Assembly: GCF_017308975.1 (NCBI RefSeq)
Contig: NZ_JADWPD010000031.1
Span: 86,645-150,644 of the forward strand
Direction of reading: 5' to 3'
DNA: 64,000 nucleotides
Source of the DNA: Amycolatopsis sp. MtRt-6
GTDB lineage: Bacteria; Actinomycetota; Actinomycetes; Mycobacteriales; Pseudonocardiaceae
Shown: piece by piece, positions 28,407 to 37,361 of the stretch
Layout: each line of letters starts with the position of its first letter
How positions within the stretch are numbered: position 1 is the first letter of the stretch
The notes under the pieces: generated by a model
Database searches by the model: none
What the model was told of the DNA's origin: nothing
The model's input: the letters and a program-made list of their open reading frames with translations, nothing else
Translations under genes and position numbers: made by a program

Positions 28407-28465
28407 ATGCGCCGCGGGGGTCCCGGGCGTCAAGGGGCCCGGCTACAGTCTTCGCGGGAGGACAG

Positions 28466-29629
28466 ATGACGCAGGCCGTGCGGCACGAGGAGATGCGCGC
28501 CCGCAACCTCGAGGTCGTGCTCGGCGCCGTCGGCCGCGGCGGCCCGCTCACCCGGGCCGCGCTCGCCGAGGTCACCGGCCTGACCAAGTCCACCGTGAGC
28601 AAGCTGGTCGGCGACCTGGTGGACGCCGGCCTGCTCGCCGAGACCGGCCCCGCGCGGGCGGGCGAACGCGGCCGGCCGGGGGTGGAGCTCGTGCTCAGCG
28701 GGGCGCGGGTGGCGTCGCTGGGCCTGGAGGTCAACGTCGACTACCTCGCGGTGCGCGTGCTCGACCTCACCGGCGAGGTCCGGGTCGCCGCCCGCCGCGA
28801 ACGCGACAACCGCGGCTCACGGCCGAAGAAGGTGCTGGGCGAGCTGCAGGAGCTGGCTTCGGAGGCACTGGCCGAGGCCCACCGGCAGGGACTGGAGGCG
28901 GCGGGCGCGGTGCTGGCGGTGTCCGGCCCGGTCGGCGACGGCGTCCTGTTCAGCGCCCCCAACCTCGGCTGGCAGGACGTCCGCCCGGCCGACCTGCTGC
29001 GGCTGCCGGTCCCGGTGGAGCTGGACAACGAAGCGAACCTCGCCGCGCTCGGCGAGCTCTGGTACGGCGACGGCGAGCGGGATTTCCTGTACGTCTCCGG
29101 CGAAGTCGGCATCGGCGCCGGCCTGGTGGTCGGCGGCGTGCTGTACTCCGGCGCGACGGGCCTGGCCGGCGAGCTGGGCCACGTGGTGGTGGCCCCGGAG
29201 GGCGCGCCCTGCCGGTGCGGCGGCAGCGGCTGCCTGGAGACCTACGCCGGCCAGGAAGCGTTGCTGGCGGCGGGAAACACGATATCGGTGCCGGCCCTGC
29301 TGGCCGCCCTCGAACGCGGCGACGAGCCGGCGCTGGCGGCGTGCGCGGCGGCCGGCCGGGCCCTCGGCATCGCCCTGACGTCGGCGGTGAACCTCCTGGA
29401 CCTCGACCGCATCGTGCTGGGCGGGATCTTCACGCAGCTGTACCCGTGGCTGGCCGAGCCGGTGTCGGAGGTCCTGGCCCGGCGGCTCGGCGGTCTCCGC
29501 GGCACACCGCCGGTGTTGACGGCGTCCCGCTTGGGCGGCGACGCGGCGACGCTCGGCGCGGCCGGCCGGGTGATCCACCGCGTCCTGGCCGACCCGGCGC
29601 CCTTCGTCACCCGGGCCCAGGAAGCGTGA
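28466..29629 (+). CDS. xylR: ROK-family transcriptional repressor, XylR-like
   Basis: A 387-residue protein with an N-terminal winged helix (about 20-75; GPLTRAALAEVTGLTKSTVS is the recognition region) fused to a ROK sugar-binding domain. ROK signatures are ELGHVVVAPEGAPCRCGGSG followed by CLETYAG, a His-Cys-Cys-Cys zinc site, and SGEVGIGAGLVVGG. Kinase-active ROK residues are not needed in regulators. It faces xylA across 96 bp containing an ATTTAGT palindrome, which supports D-xylose-responsive repression. GGGAGG precedes the ATG. The gene name rests on the xylA context. Confidence 0.9.
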   Translation: MTQAVRHEEMRARNLEVVLGAVGRGGPLTRAALAEVTGLTKSTVSKLVGDLVDAGLLAETGPARAGERGRPGVELVLSGARVASLGLEVNVDYLAVRVLDLTGEVRVAARRERDNRGSRPKKVLGELQELASEALAEAHRQGLEAAGAVLAVSGPVGDGVLFSAPNLGWQDVRPADLLRLPVPVELDNEANLAALGELWYGDGERDFLYVSGEVGIGAGLVVGGVLYSGATGLAGELGHVVVAPEGAPCRCGGSGCLETYAGQEALLAAGNTISVPALLAALERGDEPALAACAAAGRALGIALTSAVNLLDLDRIVLGGIFTQLYPWLAEPVSEVLARRLGGLRGTPPVLTASRLGGDAATLGAAGRVIHRVLADPAPFVTRAQEA

Positions 29630-29660
29630 AGGCCGCCCCGGGGAATCCCCGAGGCGGCCT
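29630..29660. terminator. hairpin between the ROK gene and the subtilase gene
   Basis: AGGCCGCC (29630-29637) pairs with GGCGGCCT (29653-29660), and an inner CGGGG/CCCCG extends the stem with one mismatch. It starts just after the ROK stop and is followed by the end of the convergent protease gene, so it can serve both. Confidence 0.7.
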
Positions 29661-29675
29661 CCGCGAACTGACGAA

Positions 29676-32600
29676 CTAGCTCACCGCGGTGATCTGCACC
29701 AGCGAGGAGCCGACCGCGACACCGGCGTCGGTCCGCACGGTCAGCTGACCGCGCAGGGTCCGGCCCGCGGCCGGGACGGCGGTGGCCGTCACCGTCGCCG
29801 GCACGGTCCACGAGCTGCCCGACGCGCGCAGGGCGTCGGCGTCGGTCACCGCGACCGAACCGAACGCCGGGTTGACGAACACGTCGAGGTAGTCGTACTC
29901 CGTGGTGCCGGCCGGCACCGCGTAGCCGTCGATCAGCGCGACCCACGTGCCCGCCGCCGGGTTGGCCACGGTCACCGACTCTTCCGAGTCACCGTCCGCG
30001 CTCACCGCCGCCTGCACGCAGGACCCGGTGGTGCAGTTGTAGAGCACCAGGTCCAGGTCGGCGCCGACGTCGGACGTCTTGCCGATCGTGACGGCCAGCG
30101 ACTGCGAGCCCGCCGTCACCGGGATCTGGTACTGCTGCTGCGCACCTTCGGCGATGGCCGGCCGCTGCGTCTTCGCGCTGCCCAGCGTGGCCCCGGTCAG
30201 CTTGCCGGTGAACGCGCCGAGCGTGTTCTGCACGGCGTAGGACCGCGAGATCGGCGTGTTCAGCGTGGCCGAGGCGATGGTGTCCGGGTTCGGCGAGATC
30301 GCCGTGCCCAGCACCGCGGCCGACAGCTTGTACGGCGCTTCGTCCACATCGGACGTCCGCCGCGCCTCGACGACGATCTCCCACACGCCCGGGAGCGGGT
30401 TGGCGATCGTCCGGCTGGTCGGCGTGCCGCCGGCGCAGCCCGCGCCCGCGTCGGGCAGGTAGCACGCGGTCGTCGCCGTGCTGGCCTCGGCCGCGACACC
30501 GGTCGGGTCGTACCGCAGGAACCGCACCTGGCCCTTGCCCGGAGCGCCGGCGCCGGCGTCCAGGTCCACCTTCAGCGCGCTGGCGCCCTGCGGCACCCGC
30601 ACGAAGTAGCTGGTCGCCTGGTTGCGCGCGGCCTTGCCCGCGACGTCGACCCGGAAACCCTTGCCGGCGGCGAACTCCTGCGGCGCGAAGACCGTGTTGA
30701 GGGTCTGCACGTCGATGCCGATGGTCAGCGGGTTGTCCAGGTAGAGCAGCGCCGAGTGCACGCCGGCCGTCTTCGGGTTCACGTTCACGGTGAACGAAAC
30801 CGGCTTGTTCAGCGGCAACGACACCGTCGAGCCGGAGGAGAACGTGCCGTCGTTGCCGACCCACCGCACGAAGTACGGCACCGGGTGCGCCGAACCCGTG
30901 GTGCGGGTGATCGTGTACGTCCGGGTGTAGGTCTTGCCGACCGTCACGCCCTCGCGGTCGTGGATGCCCACGCCCGTGTTCGGCTTGGCCAGCAGGCCCG
31001 ACAGCGCGGTGCGCACCTCGACCGACGTCGAAACCGTGTCCGGCTTCGGGTTGAGCGACAGCGCGACGAACGCGGCCGGGACGTTGAACAGGCCCGCGCC
31101 CTGGGCGTACGCGCCCACACCCGGCACGAACCGCGCGGTCGACTTGATCGCCGCCCGCAGCTGCGCCACCGGCGGCCGCTGGCCGTTGTGGGTCGCCTTG
31201 TACGCGCTCACCAGCAGTGCCGCCGCGCCGGCCGCCTGCGGCGCCGCCATCGACGTGCCCTGCAGCATCGCGTAGCCGGCGGGCAGGGGGTACGTGCCGG
31301 GCACCGGGCCCGGCTGCTCCCACCGCGGGACGGTGGCGATGGCCGCGCCGGGCGCGATGATGTCCGGCTTGAAGCCGCCGTCCTCACGCGGGCCGCGCGA
31401 GGAGAACGGGTGCATCGACTCGGGGTTCCTGGTGACCGAGCCGTAGTTCGACAGCCAGGTCTCCTTGGTGATGTACGAGCCGACCGAGATCGCGTCCGTG
31501 GCCACCGACGGGTCGCCGACGGTGTTCGCCCCGGCGCCGCTGTTGCCCGCCGAGATGAAGATCTGGACGTTGTACTCGGCGATCGTGCGGTTGTAGAGCT
31601 CCGCGCGGGCGTTGTTGCCGTCGTTGAGGGCCGGCAGGCCGCCGATCGAGATGTTGATGACGTCGGCGCCGTGGCTGGCCGCGTAGACGACACCGTCGAT
31701 CAGGCCGGACGACGTGCAGCCGGCGCTGGTGAGGCAGACCTTGACGGAAAGGACCTTCGCGCCCGGAGCCGCACCGTCCATCTTGCCGCCGAACAGGTCG
31801 TTGGCGGTGGCGATGCCCGCGACGTGCGAACCGTGCTCCCCACCGGCGATGCCGATGCCGACGAAGCCCGGCTTGTCGGTCTGGACCACGAAGGCCATCC
31901 GCTCGGCGATGTCGGTCGCCGGGTTGTCGGTGCCGAAGAAGCCGAAGTCGTACTTCTTGGCGTAGTCGGTCATCGGCTTCTCGTCGGTGAAGTCGCCGTT
32001 GCCGTTGAGGTCGACCCGCACCTCCTTGGTGGCGGGGTCGAGCAGCACGCCCCAGGAGTCGGCGCGGTCGCCGTCGCGATTGAGGTCGCCGCCGGTCTCG
32101 CTGTCCGCGGCGCCCAGGTCGCCCGCGGTCTCGCCGAAGAGGCCGAACGTGTACGGGCCACCGGTGGCCGGGGCCGTCCAGGTGCGGCCGTTCGAGGTGA
32201 AGGTGCCGGTGTAGGTCTGGGTGGACTGCTTGACCCAGGTGCCGTCGCCGGAGTTGGTGGCGTTGGCGTTGTACCAGTCGACGATCTTGCGTTCGCCGTG
32301 GCTGGTGGTGGCCAGCGCGGGGGAGTCGAGGTCGACGCCGGAGTCGAGCACCGCGACCGTGGTGTTCTTGCCGTCCCAGTTCGGCAGGACCTGGCCGAAC
32401 TGCGCGGCGTAGGTGTCGCCGGTCGGCAGGTACGGGTTGACGCGCGGGGTGTCCTTGCCCGGGGCCGGCTGCGGCAGCGGGGTCATCGCGCCGTCGGGCT
32501 TCGGGTCGTCGCGCATGATGAGGCCGTCGACGTCGACGGCGTTGACCGACTTCAGCTTCGCGGCCTTCTCGGCCTTGCCGGTCGGGACGCTGACCTTGAC

Positions 32601-32909
32601 GTAGTCGAGCTTGGCGTCCGTGGACTGGACGACGCCGCCGAGGGCCTTGAGCTCGTTCACGGCGGTGCCGGTCTGGCCCTTTTCCGCGGCGATCAGGAGC
32701 GTGACGTCGGGCTTCCCGGCCTTCTCGGCTTCGGCGACGAGCGCGCGGTCGTGCTCGTCGAGGGTCTTGCCGTCGGCCGCGCCGCTGGTCGGCGGGGCCT
32801 GCTGGGCGGAGGCCACCGGGCCGGCCACCCCGAGGACGGAGGCGCCGAGTGCGGTGGCGAGGACGGTGATCCCGGCCCGCCGTCTCCAGCGCGATCTGTG
32901 CTGTGTCAC
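29676..32909 (-). CDS. large secreted S8 (subtilisin-family) serine protease
   Basis: The 1077-residue protein has a signal peptide ending near ASA (residue 35), a propeptide-like region to about 165, and a subtilase domain with Asp189 (VAVLDSGVD), His359 (GEHGSHVAG), oxyanion Asn456 (SAGNSG) and Ser553 (GTSMAAPQAAG). The 170 residues between Asp and His are unusually long and include DLNRDGDRAD and DLNGNGDFTDE, which look like dockerin-type calcium loops. Two or three C-terminal beta-sandwich repeats (about 640-1077) resemble pre-peptidase C-terminal domains. GTG at 32909 has GAAGGG eight bases upstream. It is an extracellular protease, substrate unknown. Confidence 0.93.
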   Translation of the reverse strand: MTQHRSRWRRRAGITVLATALGASVLGVAGPVASAQQAPPTSGAADGKTLDEHDRALVAEAEKAGKPDVTLLIAAEKGQTGTAVNELKALGGVVQSTDAKLDYVKVSVPTGKAEKAAKLKSVNAVDVDGLIMRDDPKPDGAMTPLPQPAPGKDTPRVNPYLPTGDTYAAQFGQVLPNWDGKNTTVAVLDSGVDLDSPALATTSHGERKIVDWYNANATNSGDGTWVKQSTQTYTGTFTSNGRTWTAPATGGPYTFGLFGETAGDLGAADSETGGDLNRDGDRADSWGVLLDPATKEVRVDLNGNGDFTDEKPMTDYAKKYDFGFFGTDNPATDIAERMAFVVQTDKPGFVGIGIAGGEHGSHVAGIATANDLFGGKMDGAAPGAKVLSVKVCLTSAGCTSSGLIDGVVYAASHGADVINISIGGLPALNDGNNARAELYNRTIAEYNVQIFISAGNSGAGANTVGDPSVATDAISVGSYITKETWLSNYGSVTRNPESMHPFSSRGPREDGGFKPDIIAPGAAIATVPRWEQPGPVPGTYPLPAGYAMLQGTSMAAPQAAGAAALLVSAYKATHNGQRPPVAQLRAAIKSTARFVPGVGAYAQGAGLFNVPAAFVALSLNPKPDTVSTSVEVRTALSGLLAKPNTGVGIHDREGVTVGKTYTRTYTITRTTGSAHPVPYFVRWVGNDGTFSSGSTVSLPLNKPVSFTVNVNPKTAGVHSALLYLDNPLTIGIDVQTLNTVFAPQEFAAGKGFRVDVAGKAARNQATSYFVRVPQGASALKVDLDAGAGAPGKGQVRFLRYDPTGVAAEASTATTACYLPDAGAGCAGGTPTSRTIANPLPGVWEIVVEARRTSDVDEAPYKLSAAVLGTAISPNPDTIASATLNTPISRSYAVQNTLGAFTGKLTGATLGSAKTQRPAIAEGAQQQYQIPVTAGSQSLAVTIGKTSDVGADLDLVLYNCTTGSCVQAAVSADGDSEESVTVANPAAGTWVALIDGYAVPAGTTEYDYLDVFVNPAFGSVAVTDADALRASGSSWTVPATVTATAVPAAGRTLRGQLTVRTDAGVAVGSSLVQITAVS

Positions 32910-33260
32910 TGAAACGACCCTTCGTGAAGAAATGCGTACCGAGCAGTACACAGGGTCGGATCATCGGCAGCAATCAGACAGTTAGCCCATAGACCGCAAT
33001 TGGTTGCGAGCCGAATGGCCTAATCGGTTGGTCCGTCACGCGAAGCGGCACTTTCACGTTAAAGCTCCGCCTTGCGCCGGGTTCGGCGGCAACCGAGGGA
33101 GTCGAACCCTGCGCGGCTTGTGAAGGCGGCGCTCCTGAACCGGCCCTGACCCTTCGGCGGGCGACGGCTGCCATCTGTGTCAACAGTAGGGGAATACCCC
33201 GCTGTTCTTCATCTCAAGCCGTGCTTCACCCGGACGGGCCGGGCTGGCAAGGTGGTCCGC
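32910..33260. other. 351-bp intergenic region between divergent protease and amidohydrolase genes
   Basis: No gene is supported here. The half next to the protease is relatively A/T-rich (about 32960-33030), consistent with promoters and regulator binding. GGGGAATACCCC at about 33190-33201 is a short symmetric element upstream of the amidohydrolase. I cannot assign these sites to a regulator. Confidence 0.5.
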
Positions 33261-34709
33261 ATGGATGATCTCCTGCTGCGCCGCGTCCGGCCGGGCCTCG
33301 GCGGCGACCTCGCCGACGTCCGGGTGAACGACGGCCGGGTCACGTCGATCACCGCGCCGGGGTCCGCGGGATTCGCCGCGCGCGTGGTCGACGGCCACGG
33401 CGGGACGCTGCTGCCCGGGCTGGTCGACGCGCACGTCCACCTGGTGCAGTGGGCGACGTTCCGGCGGCGCATTCCCCTGGACGCGGCCCGCTCGGCGGGG
33501 GAGGCGATCGAGCTGCTGCTCGCCCACCTGCTGGCGACGCCGTCGCCGCGGACGGAGCTCGTCGTGGGTGCCGGGTTCCGCGACGGGCTGTGGCCGGACA
33601 AGCCGCACAAGGACCTGCTGCAGCGGGCGCTGCCCGGCCGCGCGGTCGCGTTGTTCAGCGCGGACCTGCACACGTTGTGGCTCAGCCCGGCGGCCCTGAA
33701 GCTGATCGGCCGCGACCACCCGACGGGCGTACTGCTGGAGGGTGACTGCATGAGCGCGACCGCCCAGCTCCCGACCGCGGCGATCGACGTTCAGGACAAG
33801 TGGGTGGCGGAAGCGGTTTCCGCGGCGGCCGCGCGGGGCGTGACGCAGATCGTCGACTACGAGTACGCGGACACGGTGGCGGACTGGACCCGCCGGGGCG
33901 CCCCGGCGGCGCGGATCTCGTGCGTCATCGCGAAGCACCTCTTGGACCAGACCATCGAGCGCGGCCACCGCACGGGCGACGTCCTGCCGGAGTCCGGCGG
34001 GCTGCTGACGGTGGGGCCGTTCAAGCTCTTCGTGGACGGCTCCCTCAACACCCGCACGGCCTACTGCCACGACCGGTACCCCGGCGTGGATTCGCCTGGC
34101 CTGCTGGAACTGCCGCCCGGCGAACTGGTTCCGTTGCTGCGGCGGGCCTTCGACCACGGGCTGATCCCGGCGGTCCACGCGATCGGCGACCGGGCGAACA
34201 CGATCGCCCTGGACGCGTTCGAGGAGGTCGGCTGCCCCGGCCGCATCGAGCACGCGCAGCTGCTGTCGCCGGCGGATATCCCCCGGTTCGCTTCTCTCGG
34301 GGTGATCGCGGCGGTCCAGCCGGCGCACCAGCCGGACGACCGCGACGTCGCGGACCGCCACTGGCACGGCCGGACCGAGCGGGCGTTCCCGTACCGGTCG
34401 CTGCTGGAGTCGGGAGCCCGCCTGGAGTTCGGTTCGGACGCCCCGGTGGCGCCCCTCGACCCGTGGGACGGAATCGCGTCGGCGATTTCCCGCACGGACG
34501 ACGACCGCCCGCCGTGGCACCCCGAGCAGGCGATCCCGTTCGCCGAGGCACTGGCGGCGTCGTCCGGGGGCCGCCGCGGAGTGACGGTGGGGGACGTCGC
34601 GGACCTGATGGTGACGGCGACGGACCCGTCGGCGCTGTCACCGGCCGACCTGCGCAACCTCCCCGTGACGGCGACGATCGTCGACGGGCACGTCACCCAT
34701 CAGGTGTAG
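33261..34709 (+). CDS. amidohydrolase family 3 protein (YtcJ-like)
   Basis: A 482-residue metal-dependent hydrolase. It shows the family sequence GGTLLPGLVDAHVHL (metal HxH, residues 58-60), an FVDGSLNTRTAYCHD segment, PAVHAIGDRANTIALDAF (His), RIEHAQLLSP (His) and the late LEFGSDAPVAPLDPWDGI (Asp). Family-3 amidohydrolases hydrolyse N-acyl or formamide-like bonds, often of unknown small molecules. The ATG at 33261 has a weak ribosome site (AAGGTGG). No operon partner is evident; the GH92 gene downstream has its own promoter region. Confidence 0.85.
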   Translation: MDDLLLRRVRPGLGGDLADVRVNDGRVTSITAPGSAGFAARVVDGHGGTLLPGLVDAHVHLVQWATFRRRIPLDAARSAGEAIELLLAHLLATPSPRTELVVGAGFRDGLWPDKPHKDLLQRALPGRAVALFSADLHTLWLSPAALKLIGRDHPTGVLLEGDCMSATAQLPTAAIDVQDKWVAEAVSAAAARGVTQIVDYEYADTVADWTRRGAPAARISCVIAKHLLDQTIERGHRTGDVLPESGGLLTVGPFKLFVDGSLNTRTAYCHDRYPGVDSPGLLELPPGELVPLLRRAFDHGLIPAVHAIGDRANTIALDAFEEVGCPGRIEHAQLLSPADIPRFASLGVIAAVQPAHQPDDRDVADRHWHGRTERAFPYRSLLESGARLEFGSDAPVAPLDPWDGIASAISRTDDDRPPWHPEQAIPFAEALAASSGGRRGVTVGDVADLMVTATDPSALSPADLRNLPVTATIVDGHVTHQV

Positions 34710-34759
34710 CCGGGGCTTGATTTGTCCACCGGACAACGGAAAAGATCCCACCGTGCATG

Positions 34760-34773
34760 TGACAACGTTGTCA
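34760..34773. promoter_or_regulatory. LacI-type operator palindrome before the GH92 gene
   Basis: TGACAACGTTGTCA is a perfect 14-bp palindrome with a central CG, the classic shape of a LacI/GalR-family operator. It ends 11 bp before the GH92 start and abuts the ribosome site AGGAGG. No LacI gene is in the window, so the regulator would be encoded elsewhere. Confidence 0.7.
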
Positions 34774-34784
34774 GGAGGACACGG

Positions 34785-37118
34785 ATGAGAACGCGCTCGC
34801 GCGTCCTGGCCACCCTGCTCGCCGGAGCCACGACGCTGGCCCTCGCCACCCCGGCCGAAGCCGGCGGCCCCCGGTTCGCCGGCGACCCCACCACCCTCGT
34901 CGACACCTCGATCGGCAACAACGGCGACGGCACCACCTTCCCCGGTGCCACCACCCCCTTCGGGATGGTCCAGCTCAGCCCGGACACCCAGCTCAAGAAG
35001 TACGCGTCCTACGACTACGCGCAGGACACCACCCTCGGCTTCAGCCACACCCACCTCTCCGGCGTCGGCTGCCAGACGATGGGCAACTTCCGGTTCATGC
35101 CCACCACCGGCGCCGTCACCACGAGCGACCCCGCGCAGTACGGCGCCAAGTTCAGCCACGCCGACGAGACCCGCCGGCCCGGCTACTACGGCGTCAAGCT
35201 CGCCAACGGCATCGACGCCGAGCTCACCGCCACCCAGCGCACCGGCCAGCACCGGTACACGTTCCCCGGCGGCGCGGCCGGCGAGAACGTCCTCATCGAG
35301 GTCGGCGAAAGCAACGGCTACACCTACGCGGGCGAGGTCCACGTCGTCGGCGAGGACACCGTCGAGGGCTGGCTGCAGGGCGGCAACTTCTGCTGGGAGA
35401 CCCAGAAGGAGCGGTACAAGGTCTTCTTCAGCGCCAAGTTCGACCGCAAGTTCACGAGTTTCGGCACCTGGACCGACAACAGGCTCACGGCGAACCAGCG
35501 CGATGCCAAGCTCGGCAGCCAGCGGACCGGCGCCTGGCTCACCTTCGGCACCGACCGGAACCAGGTCGGCGCCTCCGTCGGGCTGTCCTACACCTCGATC
35601 GACGGCGCCCGCCTGAACCGCGCCGCCGAGCAGCCCACGTCGTTCGACCAGGCGCGGAAAGCCGCCCACGACACGTGGGCGGACGAGCTGAACCGGATGC
35701 GTGTCGCCGGCGGGACGACTGCCGACCAGCGGACGTACTACAGCGCGCTGTACCGGTCGCTGCTGCACCCGTCCGTCGGGTCCGACGTGGACGGTTCCTA
35801 CCGCGGTTTCGACGACGAGGTGCACCGCAGCCGCGACACCTACTACCAGATGTTCTCGCTGTGGGACACCTACCGCTCGCAGAACCAGCTGGTCGCGCTC
35901 CTGCACCCGGACAAGGCCGCGGACATGACCAAGTCCGTCCTCAAGATCTACCAGGACGGCGGCTGGGTCCCGCGCTGGGCGCTGGCGAGCGGCGAGACGA
36001 ACGTGATGAGCGGCGACCCCGTCACGCCGTGGCTGGTCGACAACTACCGCCGCGGCATCCTCGACGACCGCACCGCGCGCGAGCTGTTCGACGCGCTGTG
36101 GCGCAACGCCAACGAGGTGCCGGAGGACCAGTCGGTCTTCCGCGGCCGCGACGGCAACCCGACCTACGTCGAGAACGGCTGGATCGGCTACCAGGACCTG
36201 CCGGGCTACACCTACGGGGACACGCGCCAGGCCGGTTCGGCGACCCTCGAGTACGCCCTCGCCGACTGCGCCCTGTCCACCATGGCGGCCGGTTTGGGCT
36301 ACGGCGACAAGGCAGCGACGCTGCGGGCGCGTTGCGGCAACTTCGCCAAGCTGTGGGACACCAGCGTCGAGTCCCGCGGCTTCACCGGCTTCCCGCGCAC
36401 GAAGGCCGCGGACGGAACCGGCGTCGGCGACCCCGACCCGGCGAAGTCCACCGGCTTCCACGAGGGCACGCCGTGGCAGTACCAGTGGCTCGCCCAGCAG
36501 GACACCGCGAAGCTGTTCGGCCTGATGGGCGGCCCGGCACAGGCGGAAAAGCGGCTCGACACGTTCTTCGACATGCCGCTGTTGCTCACCGACCCGGCGA
36601 AGGCCGCCAAGGACTCCTGGGTCCACGGCGCGTACGACTACCACAACAACTTCGCGTTCAACCCGAACAACGAGCCCGACCTGCACGCACCCTGGATGTA
36701 CAGCTGGACGGGAGCACCGTGGAAGACATCGGCCGTGCTGCGCGCGGCGCGGACGCTGTTCACGGACACGCCGTACGGCATGCCCGGCAACGACGACCTC
36801 GGCACCATCTCGTCGTGGCTGGTCTTCGGCATGGCCGGCGTCTTCGAGGCCCAGCCGGGCTCCGGGACGTACCTGCTCAGCACACCGATGTTCGAGAAGG
36901 TCGAGATCCAGCCGGCGGGCGGCCGCAAGATCGAGATCGAGGCACCGGGCGCGAGCGCGGGGAAGCTCCAGTACACCAGGGACGTCCGGATCGGACACCG
37001 GAGCTACGACCGCAGCTGGATCTCGCACGCGGACCTGCTGCGGGCAGGCAAGCTCCGGTTCGACCTGAGTGACACGCCCACGGCGTGGGGCACGCGGGCG
37101 GCACCACCCGCCATGTGA
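34785..37118 (+). CDS. secreted GH92 exo-alpha-mannosidase
   Basis: The 777-residue protein starts with a signal peptide (cleavage near AEA, residue 25). Family GH92 features include VDTSIGNNGDGTTFPGATTP and FGMVQLSPDT, FSHTHLSGVGC, HEGTPWQYQWLAQQD and the C-terminal GNDDLGTISSWLVFGMAGVF. GH92 enzymes are calcium-dependent inverting alpha-mannosidases that trim alpha-1,2/1,3 mannosides of N-glycans, yeast mannan or host glycans. GACAACGTTGTC just upstream suggests LacI-family control by a sugar. The linkage preference cannot be read directly. Confidence 0.93.
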   Translation: MRTRSRVLATLLAGATTLALATPAEAGGPRFAGDPTTLVDTSIGNNGDGTTFPGATTPFGMVQLSPDTQLKKYASYDYAQDTTLGFSHTHLSGVGCQTMGNFRFMPTTGAVTTSDPAQYGAKFSHADETRRPGYYGVKLANGIDAELTATQRTGQHRYTFPGGAAGENVLIEVGESNGYTYAGEVHVVGEDTVEGWLQGGNFCWETQKERYKVFFSAKFDRKFTSFGTWTDNRLTANQRDAKLGSQRTGAWLTFGTDRNQVGASVGLSYTSIDGARLNRAAEQPTSFDQARKAAHDTWADELNRMRVAGGTTADQRTYYSALYRSLLHPSVGSDVDGSYRGFDDEVHRSRDTYYQMFSLWDTYRSQNQLVALLHPDKAADMTKSVLKIYQDGGWVPRWALASGETNVMSGDPVTPWLVDNYRRGILDDRTARELFDALWRNANEVPEDQSVFRGRDGNPTYVENGWIGYQDLPGYTYGDTRQAGSATLEYALADCALSTMAAGLGYGDKAATLRARCGNFAKLWDTSVESRGFTGFPRTKAADGTGVGDPDPAKSTGFHEGTPWQYQWLAQQDTAKLFGLMGGPAQAEKRLDTFFDMPLLLTDPAKAAKDSWVHGAYDYHNNFAFNPNNEPDLHAPWMYSWTGAPWKTSAVLRAARTLFTDTPYGMPGNDDLGTISSWLVFGMAGVFEAQPGSGTYLLSTPMFEKVEIQPAGGRKIEIEAPGASAGKLQYTRDVRIGHRSYDRSWISHADLLRAGKLRFDLSDTPTAWGTRAAPPAM

Positions 37119-37166
37119 CCCGTCGCGTGCTGGTGTCAACGTACGGGGACGGTTTCAATCGTCCTC

Positions 37167-37361
37167 ATGTTGAGGTGGCAGCAGGCGGAGGGGAAGCGCC
37201 ACGCGCTCGACGGGCCGTTCCCTCCGCGTCCGCAGGAACAGTTCGTGGCTCTGTGCGGGGAAGAGGTGACCGTCGCGGTGCGGGACGTGCCGCAGCTCGG
37301 CGGGCACTGGTTCGACCCGACCTGCACCGAGTGCGAGTCGGCGTGGCTGGCTCGGTGCTGA
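37167..37361 (+). CDS. small zinc-finger protein (zf-HC3-like)
   Basis: The 64-residue protein has His12 in GKRHALDG, Cys in ALCGEEV and the closing GGHWFDPTCTECESAW, a His/Cys pattern typical of the small actinomycete zf-HC3 zinc fingers. These proteins have no established role. It overlaps the start of the next gene, which is also rich in Cys at its C-terminus, so the two may be translated together and work together. Zinc binding is inferred from residue spacing. Confidence 0.7.
   Translation: MLRWQQAEGKRHALDGPFPPRPQEQFVALCGEEVTVAVRDVPQLGGHWFDPTCTECESAWLARC

Noticed and set aside
30756..32912. 718-codon frame antisense to the subtilase
   Set aside because: The subtilase triad, signal peptide and calcium loops are clear on the minus strand. 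The opposite frame is Arg/Val-rich shadow sequence.
34638..37139. 833-codon frame antisense to the GH92 gene
   Set aside because: The GH92 protein on the other strand has a signal peptide, family motifs and a strong ribosome site; the antisense frame has none.
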